DNA of 64,000 nucleotides from Cymbomonas tetramitiformis (taxonomy: Eukaryota > Chlorophyta > Pyramimonadophyceae > Pyramimonadales > Pyramimonadaceae), in assembly GCA_001247695.2 (NCBI GenBank), contig LGRX02034248.1, positions 62,001 to 126,000 on the forward strand, read 5' to 3'. Below the pieces are notes generated by a model. That model saw only the letters and a program-made list of their open reading frames with translations. It was not told where the DNA came from and did no database searches. Made by a program: the position numbers and the translations under genes. Position 1 is the stretch's first letter; each line of letters starts with the position of its first letter. Shown here piece after piece: positions 28,941 to 39,720 of the stretch.

Positions 28941-31900
28941 ATGCCCCGTAAAGCACTTCGCCCCGGAGAGCATTTCTCCGCGCTACGTGAACAATGGACT
29001 CGCCAACTTCCCCCCAATGCATCCGATGACCAGTTCGTGCAGGCGTCCGCAAGTACACCCCGTGCGGCCCCGGGTCACCGTGGGCTTTCCCTCCAACGAC
29101 AAGAACGACCGGTGGCCAAAACGCGTGCGCCACGACTAGCCCGAATGGCCATGTGTCACCCAGCACCTCACCCAGTACCCTTGGCACCACCGCGTGGTCC
29201 GGTGAATATTGCCACCTCCGCACCATCAACTCCGGCGGTACCACTTGCCGCCGATACCGTCGGTTGTCCGGAGGGTTTCCGGTTGGGTCAACATTTCGAG
29301 GAGCACACGAAGAAGTTTCGAGTTAGCCAATGGGCGGAAACCACTGTGGCGTGCGTGAATGATGCAAGGTGAGTGATTTCGTTTTTCCAAGGACCCTTTG
29401 AAAGTGCCCTAACTTTCAGTTGGACTCTTGAATCACAATCGTCCATTTGGACCTTCGCAGCACTGTCGCACACATATGATGCCGTTAGCATGGTAAAGAC
29501 TATGTATCGACGTACTAGCGACATCTTAACTGCACTCTAACGTGGCAGGTGCCAAACGGAAGACATGATGCGTGCTCTTTGTCACGTAACCGCTTGTAGA
29601 TTGGAAGCGCGTAAGTCGAGAAACGTCGGCATGGTTCAGATTTACACTTGTGGCCATCGCAAGGACGAACCAACTTGCATGACTCCCCGCGACTTTCATC
29701 GTTGCGCCCAAGACATGCTAACGACCCTACGGTACCCGTCATGGTTGCCGATCCCGTCCATTTTGGAAGAAGAACCGGGCAAGGTAATGTACGCCGACCG
29801 TATTTCCCATAAAATTACGGACACGTGGCGTGCGACATTGTCTCATGTCCATTGCCACTGCAATCATGCTCATTGTCGCAGCCTCCATCGATAACACCAC
29901 CCCTCTCTCGATATTGATACGAGATGTCGACGACTCCCCGCCGCCCGCCTCGCCTTCACCGCGCCCCGAGCCGATGGCCGACCCCACCGATGACGACACC
30001 ACCCCTCCTTCCTCCTTGATACGAGACGTCCACGACTCCCCGCCGCCCGCCTCGCCTTCGCCACGCCCCGAGCCGATGGCCGACCCCACCGATGACGACG
30101 CCCGTCCCTCGTCATTGATAGAGGACCGCGTTGACGTGGTAAGCATCGTGGAATCCATTGAGGACGACGACCCCGAAGACTTTAAGGATGTAAAAGACAT
30201 ATTACGCCAACTTGGTCTACCGGCGACTTTGGTAGTTGGGGAACCTGCCCATGCCCGGTTGGCACGGATGTACTCCTGTATATGCATGTTTGACGACGAT
30301 GAGGGCATCGCCGCCGGTGAGACCTTACCTATTTTCCCTCCCGGATTTGCCGATTGGGAGGCCGTGAATCGTGCTTTCCGCCACATGGGGGAACCGGTGC
30401 GGTACTTTGGTGAAACGGATGAGATGAACTTGGAGCGGCTAGATGTCCAATGGAACAACTTCATCGGCACCGACACCCACGACACACGCCCTCCCGCGTC
30501 CCCCGCGAGCTTGGGTAACGGGGAGGTGAACATGGCGAGGTGAGCCCCCATGCGAGCTCTTATCGCCGGGAGTTAGGTCGCCGTTACCATTGTGATAAAG
30601 TGCTAACAGTGTACTAACGGCTTCATATCCTCGCAGCACGGTGTCAACGGAGATGCGTCTTCAACATCCGCTGATGACGCCATTGGAGATGGAGTTGTGG
30701 AAGATGCGAGACGACGCACATGAAAGCGCAATACGGGCGGCAGAGGTTCAACGCGGAGGGTTGGTGTATAAAAACGGCTTGGCGTTATGTGATTGTGGCA
30801 TGTGCTATGGCACGACCGTGTGGGTTAGTCGAGCAACCCTTTTTCGTCACCGAAGCTTGTTCAAAAGGATACGGCGCGGACAGGCCTACACGGATGCGGT
30901 AGACGTCCCAAACCCGGATGTGCGTCATGTCGTGCCATTGGGCGATGACGTGAAATCGAATGACACCCGCGCCATTCCGGCAAGGTGAGTGAAAAACCTG
31001 AACAACCTCCGGTACTGGAAACGCCGTTAGAGTGCAGTTAAGATGTCGTTAGTACGTCGTAACACAGTGTTTAACATGCTAACGGCATCATAGGTGTGCA
31101 ACAGTCCTGCGAAGGCCCAAATGGACGATTGTGAGCTTGTGGATGACGACCGCTCCTACACCACGTGCAAATCCAACCCGATGCGGGAGATGGATCCGGG
31201 AGTATCGGACGACGAGCGCTCCTACAGCCAAGATTACTCATCTTGCGAAGGTGAGAACTTCGACGAGGGGGGGGATCCATGCGACGAGGAGGGTGATGAA
31301 GTGGGTGGCGAAGCGGGGGACGAAGCTGGATCTATGAAAGGCGACGACCATGGAACGGATGCAGACGAAGACCCAGACATGCGAGACGCAAAAGCGGCCA
31401 CGTCGTTGTTGGTCCAAGAGATGACGAAGTTATTGGCCGCCCAGCAGCAGGTGAGCAATATGTTAAACGTAGAGCGGTATTAAGCCTTTATGATACCATT
31501 AGCACGCCATTAGGCTATTGTTAATGTGTTACGGGCGCACTACATACCCCGATTGTCGTGTTATAATTGCGGTTTCGGAGGGTGGCCACCACGCGCAGGA
31601 GATGGACGCGGTCCCCGTGGTAGGCCCGCGCCGACCCATTAACGCCTTCAAGCTCCTTATCGACTGCTTGGAATGCAACGCCGAAGGCAAGATGTCGCGA
31701 GACTCTTTCGACAAGCTCCTCGCCATTATCACGGAACATTTCGGAGATCAATTGGGCAACTTTCCAACGAACTTCAAAGCCGCCTGGAAACGGTTCGAAG
31801 CGTTCGACGCCCCCTGGCATAGGGTCGACTTATGCGTGAAGGGGTGCGTGTTCTTCGAGGAAGATTACGCCACCGCCGACGAGTGCCCGAAGTGCAAGGA

Positions 31901-34900
31901 GCCCCGGTGGGAGGCATTGGGCGAGACGGGAGACGTGGACGCGGGGATCGAAAGGCAAGAAACCGCGATCAACATTCTTTTGGTGGAATGGTGTCGATTT
32001 GCTGAGACGTGTGTACGCGAATCCATACACGGCGGAGATGATGCTCGCCCACTCGAGGCATGTTCCACCGGAAGACGGATCGATGCGCACAATCTGGGGT
32101 GAGTATTCTATTGAGGTCGATGTTAGGATGCCGCTAGTGCCTTAACGACGTGTTAACTGTATCTTAACCAACACGTTCACCTGTGCTGGAATCTTCCATC
32201 AGATGGAAAGGAATGGCAGGAGCGGAAGAACGTGCGACACATCGAGTTTTTCAAGGAAGCCAGGAACGTGAGTATACTCTTGAGTGCCGATGGGGCAGCA
32301 TTGTGGCAGAACAAAATGGGGGTGTTCCCTATATACTTCCAAATCTTAAACCTACCTCCGGAGCTTCGCACGAAGTATGCGAACATGGAGGTGTACGGGA
32401 TCATTGAAGGGCAACACCCTGCCAACTCACAATTGCTGTATGGCAAACTCGTGGACGAGCTCGTGGTGTTGTGGGACGAAGGTTTTTTGTGTTGGGACTC
32501 GTACACCAACGAGCACGTGCGGTTGAAGGTCATGCTCTTTGCCATACTCATGGACTACAAGGGAGCGGTTGAAGCCGCACAAATCATGGACGTCGGTGCA
32601 TACGCCGCGTGCCTAGTATGCAAAATTTGGGGGACGTGGTCAACATTAATGCACAAAATGGTGTACCTCTTCAGCAAGCAAAATCCGCCAGGTATGCTAG
32701 TAGCACGTCGTTAGGTTGGCGTTAGGATGTACTTAAAAGCCTAAAGGCGTGCTAACCGTATAATGCATGTGGTGTCAATGAGTGTTTGCTGATTACCTTG
32801 TTTTCTCTTCGGTCTAGGCACTCCACCATTGCGCACGGACGCCGAGTACAAGCGTCATGCCGCAATGCATGAAGATCTGCGAGATAGCGGAGACCCCGAA
32901 CTTTCGGGAGCGACCTTGGAGGAGAGCATGCGGAATACGGGCGTCAAGTTCTCGAGCGTTTTTACTCGGTTGGTTTACTTCAAGATCTACCGTGATATCA
33001 TCCTAGATGGCATGCATGACATCATGAACCTGGTGAACAGAATCGCTGCAACCTTCGCTCGGGGTCGACTTCAACGACGCCCTCCGCCAGCAAGCGAAAG
33101 CGGACGGTGTCCATCCCACGTGGCATGCCACAACCAAGGTGAAGAATGCTCAAGGTAGGCAAATATTCACGTGTTAGGATGTGCATAACGTGCCGATAGT
33201 GTATTAACCACGTGCTATCGGTGTCACGAAGGGGTACTAACGGCATACTCAGTTGAAATAATGTGACGCAGGTAAGGAGGTATTGATGTACAAGATGAAT
33301 CACGGACCTTTCGCGATTCCACCCCGCCCTGACAGAAGGTCTACCACGAAACGAAGCTTGGAGACAGCGCGCAGTTTCTTGAAGAGCATAAGGGCGGTGG
33401 AAAGATGGGGGCATGGCCACAAACGATTGTTGCAAACTACCGCCGATAAGAAAGCCGCCAAGCACATTCGGGCTCACGACGGCTTCAAGCTCGTGCAAAA
33501 CAGTATCTTGTCGACAGTCTGCGCTTGGCCACGAGATGAAGGGCAGCCCGCCAATCGATTGGCCAAGCTAGTGGGTAAAATGACCACGATCGTGCGGGAG
33601 ATCACGACGACACAAGTGCGTCCTAAGGTAAACGGTTAGGATATAGTTAGTATGATGTTATGATGCCGTTAACATGCTTCGTACATCATACGGGCCCTAA
33701 CGAATTGCTGCGTACGTGCAGGATATGGAGCCACTCGCACAAGAAATCAAGTCATTTTTCGAGGAGTTGGAGGCGACCGGGCCAGCGTATGCTTGGTGTG
33801 TGATTAACACTCACATGTTTTCTCACTTCGTCCAACAACTTGAGAAGTATGGTCCCATGCGGGAGGTATGGATGTACGCCTTCGAGTCCTTGAACGGTCA
33901 CATCAAAAGCCTAGCGAGGAGCAACTCCCTACCCGTTCCAGCCATAATGAACTGCATCAAGCGGGTGAAGGTGTTGCATTTGGTGCGTGGGTTAATCACT
34001 TTCATTTCGGAAGACCACTCCACCCGGATGCCGGCGGCCGTGACCATGGGGAGCCGCGGGGCAATTGCGGTTGAGGTATCGGCTAGGGGGAAACGTGTGG
34101 TCTTGCGAGATGATGACATTAAGGCCTTGAAGGTTTGGATGCGGACTGAATTGCCGGCTTATCGAGAGCTGGTGGAGAAGTGGGAGAAGTATGTGGAAGA
34201 CGCGCGCAGGTGATTTGTGGCCCCATTCCCCGAGCGGTTGTTTATGCCCTTATGACGCCGTTGTTGCATATTTAGGACGCGCCTGAAGTACTAACGGTAT
34301 CGTATCGCTGTGCACAGTTTGGAATGCACGGATGCGACTGCGACACAAGCAGTACCGGAACGCGGTGTGTGCAAGGGAGGGCAAACCTGAGCACATACGC
34401 GAGCCCCCATTTGGAGCGTACGCGGATCCTACGGAATGGTTGGGCCGACAGTTCACCAAGTACGAGATGTTGCTCATGGCGGGGCCGACACCGGTTTGCT
34501 ATAACTTCACGCACGTCAAGATCGGCGACGCTGATTACCGCACGGCTACGACCGATCGGAACAAGCGCACCGTACACAGCTACTTTCGCACTTTCTTCGC
34601 GAGTGAGGAAGTGGACGAGCACGGTGAGCCAAAATCCGTGGCAAGGTGAGAAAGGAGCACGCACTATTCTACCTTTAACATGTCTTTAGGATGTCGTTAT
34701 GACTCGAATAGGATGCGCATAATGTCCTAACGACATACTAACTTAGCTGTTTACACAATCGTGGGCTTGGTGATATGCAGGCACGGCCGTATTACGAGAA
34801 TATTGCGGGTGGAGATTGCAGGAAAGGTCTACATCTTACTGAAATGCGATTGGTTCGCTAAGCCGACCGACGAACAGATCAAGGAGTACCGTCGACGTCA

Positions 34901-35102
34901 CTCCATTCTCGGCCCGGATAACTTGACCAAGACGGTCTATACCTTCAACCCGCACGTAGACCGCGCGGCCTTTGACAACATGGAGCCATTCATATTAGCC
35001 AATAGAGTAGAACAGCAGGTTGTTATTGTACCACATCCGTGCATGGAGACCGCGGTCATTCTCGACCCAACGGCCGACTTCTTCGAGGGATCAAGGACAT
35101 AG
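28941..35102 (+). CDS. TNP2-like (Transposase_21) transposase, multi-exon
   Basis: Exons inferred from GT-AG sites: 28941-29368, 29549-~29880, ~29882-30539, 30637-30984, 31105-31450, 31599-32098, 32203-32691, 32818-33154, 33272-33627, 33722-34209, 34318-34645 and 34781-35102. A Glu/Asp-rich, Pro-rich N-terminus precedes the transposase. Key stretches: CVKGCVFFEEDYATADECPKC (first zinc-like motif), TAEMMLAHSRH and DGSMRTIWDGKEWQER, ILLSADGAALW and ILMDYKG (catalytic-type acids), ILDGMHDIM, GPMREVWMYAFESLNGHIKS, and a C-terminal DUF4216-like domain (LLKCDWFAK, EPFILANRVEQQVV). It would cut and move the element. Frame breaks near 31900-31960 and 33045, and uncertain phase near 29850 and 34318, suggest this copy is partly decayed. 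Confidence 0.85.
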
Positions 35103-35690
35103 GACGACGACGAGGTCGATGTATGAGACATGAATCGCTGCTAGTTTATTTTTTGCTTGCCACATGCCATGCAGGCAGTTGCAAATTGTGACCTTGGTAA
35201 CGACCCCTGCAGTAGTACAACTAACGCATACTTTATAAGGCGCAGTGCCGCTAGAGTGCCATTAGCGTATTAACTTTGCCTACGAGCATCCTAACTACGT
35301 CCTAACGCCAACCTCCTAATGACATCCTAGAGGCATGCTAACGCCATCCTAACGTCCCTACATTTCCGAGAAACTCAGCCCGCGTAATACTTTCCCCGAA
35401 TCCCACCATACTCCGCGGAATAAACTTCCCCTGGCCTTCTAGTCACCATAAAACGCCATCTCAGTGATCTGCACACCCACACGTGCCCCACCACTCACCC
35501 CTGCTCCAGTTGGGGCCAGCGCATACTTAAGGCGCAGTGCCGTTAGGACGCCTGTAGTACGCGCATCTTAACGCGCCAATATGGCGTTAGTATGCCTGTA
35601 ATATATTATACTACCGGCATACTAACGCCCGTACGTACTAACTGTCCTTTACTATGCCTTTAGGACACCTTTAGTACACATACTACAATT
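35103..35690 (+). other. 3' flank of the CACTA-type gene, motif-rich
   Basis: From about 35200 the sequence is mostly CATCCTAACG, TTAGGACGCC, GTACTAAC and TTAGTATGCC words, the same vocabulary as the introns and 5' flank. No ORF. Confidence 0.65.
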
Positions 35691-35699
35691 TGCTAGGAC

Positions 35700-36361
35700 C
35701 GTAGGGACCCCTCCGACATCTGGTGGTGGCGGGCGAGGTGGTGGCGGCAAACGTACCGCCTGCCGTTGCGGCCATGGCCCTTGGCAAGCGGCGGTTCGCC
35801 CCACCCGTTGGTGAGTGGAAGCGGCAGGAGGCTGGCGGCCGCTATCTCGTGTGGGAGGGCACGGGCAACCATGCCGTTCATCACCTGCTTCCGGCTTTGG
35901 GGTGTCACCACAGAGCACATGGACAGCGACGGCATTTGCGTGTACTCGTGCACCACGGCATTCGTGCCGGGGCGGGCTCCGCCCAAGGCCCCCCCTCCCC
36001 CAAGTGCCCGCCGCCCCTCATCGCATGGCCACCATCGGCTGCTGCCCGCGCTCCGCGGGCTCACTCCCTCCAGGAGCTCGAGCCCCCTCCGCAGACCGAT
36101 GCCCCGCCACCGGGTGCATCTGCCATGACCGTCCGCTTTTCGGCGCCCACCCCGGCGCTGGATGGCGCCGACCTCCCCGCCGACGATTGCTCCATGGGCG
36201 TCGGGGGCGGTGGTGGTCTCCAGCCGGTCTCGGCTCTCAGCATCCAGGAGCTCGACGATGAGGACGACTGGCCAGCCCTTCGTGATTCGCCTGTCTGGAT
36301 TCCGTCAATCTCCGCCAACGATCTCGTCTCAAGAAATGCACCGGCTCGCGATGGAAAGTAG
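35700..36361 (+). pseudogene. Relic of a gag-only LTR element (gag C-terminal part)
   Basis: In a shifted frame it reads FITCFRLWGVTTEHMDSDG and ICVYSCTTAF, matching CFRMWGLTDVHEASKGLC and PYVCKAAF of the intact gag at 45929-47458. The end reads LDDEDDWPALRDSPVWIP, against DEDDEDWPAFAESPVWIP there. At least one frameshift separates the two blocks and the N-terminal two thirds are missing. It is followed by a matching polypurine tract (36516-36528) and LTR. Confidence 0.8.
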
Positions 36362-36528
36362 AGCCCTTGGGGCAGTAGCCTGCTTTAGATTGTACACCTT
36401 GCTTCGGACCGGCGTCCCCTCTGGACAACAGTGGTCCCTTGGGCCCGTAACAATCTGTATCTCTAGGGTTTGGGTTGCTTGCTCCTTGCTCTGGGCACCT
36501 GGCACCTCACCTCTTCGGGGTGAGGTGG

Positions 36529-36731
36529 TGTCATGGAGACAGAGACTTTGATGACCCCCCACACCAGGGGGTGCCTCTGCCCTCTCTGTCACCCCTCAAT
36601 CTGAGGTTCCAGGTCAGCCTGCTTCCCGTGAGCTGAGACAATAAAACTATGTCTCACTTTTATTATCTCATCTTAGTTCAAGTGTGATCTAGCCTGCTTC
36701 ACTGGCCAGCTTTCGTGATTTCAGTAGACAG

Positions 36732-36767
<36 letters not shown>

Positions 36768-36791
36768 ACCCTTATATATATATTTATTTCA
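36529..36791 (+). repeat. 3' LTR of the gag-only relic
   Basis: It starts TGTCATGGAGACAGAGACT after a GAGGTGG purine tract, like TGTCACGGAGAGACTGACT in the LTR at 47610. It shares the AATAAAACT..TTATTATCTCATCTTAG block and an AT-dinucleotide run (36734-36763). The 3' edge is set at the CA at 36790-36791 by analogy and is uncertain. Confidence 0.65.
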
Positions 36792-37389
36792 CCGTCTCCG
36801 TGATCCTGGACAATTTGTGTTGTGTGGTTGGCGGAGAGGCGGGCATCGGCATGCATATGGGGTATCCTGTGTAGTTCGCATGTGTAGTGTCCTTTGCACC
36901 TTGAAATCTGGGAACTGCGACCTTGTTTTCTCCCAGCTTTTGTTGTTGTCGCTCCCGGGTGGGAAGTTTTATTTCACGAGCCCATACAATGCCATGATCT
37001 GAGATAATATACGGATTTTCTTCAGTCCAACCCGTTTTGACTGCCATATCAGCCATTGTTGTGTTTGCAAGAATATGGGTGAGTTTAGCTTTAGAACTTT
37101 TTTTAATGACGTGGGTGAATACTTCCTCGCCTAGGTGGTGCTCCATGATCAGCTCTTTAAGCGAGCATATGTCATTACTGAGGTGTGCTAGGAGATGCTT
37201 GTTCTTTTCCAGGTGGTCACGGTAGGGCATGATGGTGCCTCCTGTAATGCGTGGTTGTTGGGTAATGGTGCAGTTCTTGTCTCCGATTTCAATATAAGCT
37301 TTGTTCGGGCTGTTTCCAGCTTTGGCTGCCCAATCCGTGAGGGTGTTATCGAAGGTGATTTGTTCATCCTGAAGAGTAGCATTGTTCAT
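36784..37389 (-). CDS. Intact 201-aa ORF, unknown protein
   Basis: It starts with ATG and ends with TGA without interruption. The sequence is polar with mixed composition: an acidic-polar start (DEQITFDNTLTDWAAKAG), a likely helical middle (HLSNDICSLKELIMEHHLG, FTHVIKKSSKAKLTHILAN) and WTEENPYIISDHGIVWAREI. A basic-to-Pro/Thr-rich tail follows. I do not recognise a family. The ORF abuts the LTR of the gag-only relic on the opposite strand and may be a fragment of another transposable element. Confidence 0.4.
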   Translation of the reverse strand: MNNATLQDEQITFDNTLTDWAAKAGNSPNKAYIEIGDKNCTITQQPRITGGTIMPYRDHLEKNKHLLAHLSNDICSLKELIMEHHLGEEVFTHVIKKSSKAKLTHILANTTMADMAVKTGWTEENPYIISDHGIVWAREIKLPTRERQQQKLGENKVAVPRFQGAKDTTHANYTGYPICMPMPASPPTTQHKLSRITETVK

Positions 37390-37508
37390 GTAGCTACTGG
37401 CTACGTAAAGCTCAAATCCTTTTTTTACCTACAAATTTTGTCATTACGACTCTCTTTGCGGTACTATCAACTTTCGTGACAGATGGAACCAGAGAGAACA
37501 ACAGGGTT

Positions 37509-37690
37509 TCATATGTGTTATCTTTCCAAAATAAATTTCATAGACTGAACCATCAGTCACACATCTCGTTGTGGGCTTACGCGTTCAAGTGGGTACAACG
37601 GTCAATTCCAAATGAACGCGTCAGCCCACAGCGAGATGTGTGGTTGACCGTCCAGTCTATGCAATTTATTTTGGAAAGCTAACACATATG
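37509..37690. repeat. Fold-back element with ~78-bp arms
   Basis: CATATGTGTTATCTTTCCAA through ACGCGTTCA (37509-37588) is mirrored by TGAACGCGT through GGAAAGCTAACACATATG (37613-37690), imperfectly but over the whole length, around a ~25-nt loop. The RNA would form one long hairpin. The right end runs into the hairpin module at 37672-37776. Confidence 0.8.
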
Positions 37691-37776
37691 TACGAAAGTC
37701 ATTTCTGTAAACGCTTCCCTCACCCGATGCGCAGGCTCGTTTTCAAGCGAGCGTTCGGATGAGGGAAGAAACCCTA
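37672..37776 (+). repeat. Dispersed hairpin module, copy 2
   Basis: It starts GGAAAGCTAACACATATG, holds the stem TTCCCTCACCCGA...TCGGATGAGGGAA (37715-37767) around CTCGTTTTCAAGCGAG, and ends GAAACCCTAG. Compared with 20931-21032, stem and loop bases differ while pairing is kept. Confidence 0.65.
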
Positions 37777-37865
37777 GCGGAAACGTGGACGCAGTTGACA
37801 TCCGCCGCGTTTCCGCGAGAGTTGACAGTACACTGTCAGATGCTCACGATGTTTCTAGTACAAAT

Positions 37866-38108
37866 CAAGGCTCTATATCGATATTTCCGATAACCGATAC
37901 TATCGATATATCGTATTTATCGCCGATTATCGGATTGCAATATCAAACTATCGATTGTGCAGGTTTTGATGTTCCATATTTTATTTATAACAAATTACAT
38001 ATAAATGCCCAAATAATCGATTATTTATCGATTGTGCCGATTATCGATACCATTTTTCGGATATCGGATAGTATCGATACCAAAAAACCAAACCGATATA
38101 GAGCCCTG
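37866..38108. mobile_element. 243-bp hAT-like MITE with 8-bp target duplication
   Basis: The ends are CAAGGCTCTATATCG and the complement of CAGGGCTCTATATCGG. GTACAAAT occurs directly on both sides (37858-37865 and 38109-38116). Eight-bp duplications and CARGG termini are typical of hAT elements. The interior is made of ATCGAT/CCGATA words in both orientations and has no ORF. Confidence 0.88.
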
Positions 38109-38117
38109 GTACAAATA

Positions 38118-38389
38118 TGTGCTGAAATCTGTATAGGCAGCCCTGACCGGGAGTCCCGGTGAAGGCCCCTATGACAAATTCCTAGGTAGCCAACACTGGA
38201 CTGATGACTGGCCTGTATGTCCGCGCTGTGACACACCGAGTATCACAGGTAGCTAGGTCCGAGACTATTCTGACTCCGAGACCGTTCCGGGTATATCTAG
38301 CTTAGGGTTTATCATCTTGAGAGCGTTTATCTATATTGGTTCTGTGACTGACTGACTGTCTGATATCGGAGAACCGGGATATTCCAGTA
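38118..38389 (+). repeat. Dispersed LTR-like repeat, copy B
   Basis: It matches 208-468 from TGTGCTGAAATC to ATTCCAGTA. The hAT-like MITE inserted 1-2 bp outside its left edge. Confidence 0.7.
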
Positions 38390-39720
38390 GGTCGTGGACC
38401 CATTCCACGCTATTACCACTTGCTAATTTGGCCATGATTGGCTAAACGACCGCTTGGAGAGGTGGTGCGCGAGAGCGCGTTTAGGTGCATCTAGGAATTA
38501 TGGTTTGAGCAGAGTCGGCGGGCGACTTGGCACGGCAACTATGGGGACGACGCCTCGTTCTGGACTAGTTGAGGCAATGTTCATTCACGGTTTTGCACTG
38601 GCCTTGATCCCGCTGGTTGCTGATTTTTGGGCTGGTGTTCGCGACACCTTCGACTTCGACGACATCTTCGAGTGCCCCTCGCTTGCATGGTCTCTTCGCT
38701 CACTCCGGAGCGGTTCATCCCAGTTTTTCCCGCAACCACACCCGAACGCGTTCATACGTGCCACCTTCCGTTAGGCTTTTCGAGAGATGGGTATGATCAC
38801 ACGCGCGAAGAAGTCCCTTACGAGGGACAGCGACATCGACGCCTCGCTGAGGCTTATTGACGGGGTTCGGAACAGCCCGACGGTGCGGACACCGACTGTT
38901 CCGACCCCCAACCCTGCTTCGAACGAGGACGCCGACGTTGCGACCAGGCGTTACTTGCAGGAGCATGGGAGACTGGTGGACGACATTTACAAGGCGCGCA
39001 TTTTTACCATGTTGCGTTCCCCTTAGTTGATTCGATTTAGACGAGCCCTCCGGGGCGCGCTATAATTAAGAAAGCAGCCCCCGCTTCTATTTACAGTTCC
39101 CTACCTAGTAGGATTACGGCGTTTGTATGACTTGGTCTCCTATTTCAACGTAAATGTAATTCAAGTAGCACACCATTTTCCCACTTTCACACTCATTCCC
39201 AGAATTTCGTCTATGCGGTACAGTTTATGTGCTCCACATGTCCCCTCGAATGATGTTGGTGTAGCAGAATAGCACAACCTTTTGTGCATGATGATTGAGT
39301 GTCCGTTATCATTAAATATCTCCCAATCCTGCCTTCATAAACGTTCATTCATTTCCCCATCCGAATCGTCATGGTTCTTTGCACAGCATGTGTGTGTGAA
39401 AAACATTCATATCACAGTAAATAACGTCATCCTGTTTGTTATTAAGGTTTCCAGTGAGAGTTCTACCGGCTGCCTGATCACTCTCCAAGGGCAAGATGAC
39501 ACTGTTGCGTGCAAATCACACCAGGTCGCTGTTGTAGATGTTGTACAACACAAAACAAAAGGAAGCGTCCTTGATCGCGCTTGGAAAACTAATATTGAGC
39601 TGGAAAAGCAAGCCTTCCTTGCTCATGCGCGCTTCTTAAATTAAAACCTGAAACCATCTCAGACATACTGTAACAAAAGGAAAAACTCTTTTCAACAGGT
39701 TGTCGACCAATGCAGTGATT
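38390..39720. other. Spacer downstream of the amidohydrolase gene
   Basis: It holds two short plus-strand ORFs (38454-38774 and 38787-39026) with no recognised family. The second has a polar, helical look (RRYLQEHGRLVDDIYKARIF) and could be a gag fragment. At 39065 the motif TTAAGAAAGCAGCCCCCGCT resembles the internal repeats of the nested element at 5996-6985. The 3' UTR of the amidohydrolase must lie just left of 39721, but no polyadenylation signal is pinned down. Confidence 0.4.

Larger units (their letters stand above)
28400..35690 (+). mobile_element. CACTA/En-Spm-like DNA transposon (limits approximate)
   Basis: It is defined by the TNP2-type transposase gene at 28941-35102 and by matching motif-rich flanks on both sides. 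CACTA elements typically have dense subterminal repeats bound by an accessory protein, and the CTAAC/GTTAG words could serve that purpose. The terminal CACTA inverted repeats and the 3-bp target duplication were not found, so both ends are estimates. Confidence 0.6.

Noticed and set aside
29739..30551. 270-codon minus-strand ORF
   Set aside because: Antisense shadow of a GC-rich, Pro-rich exon of the CACTA-type gene.
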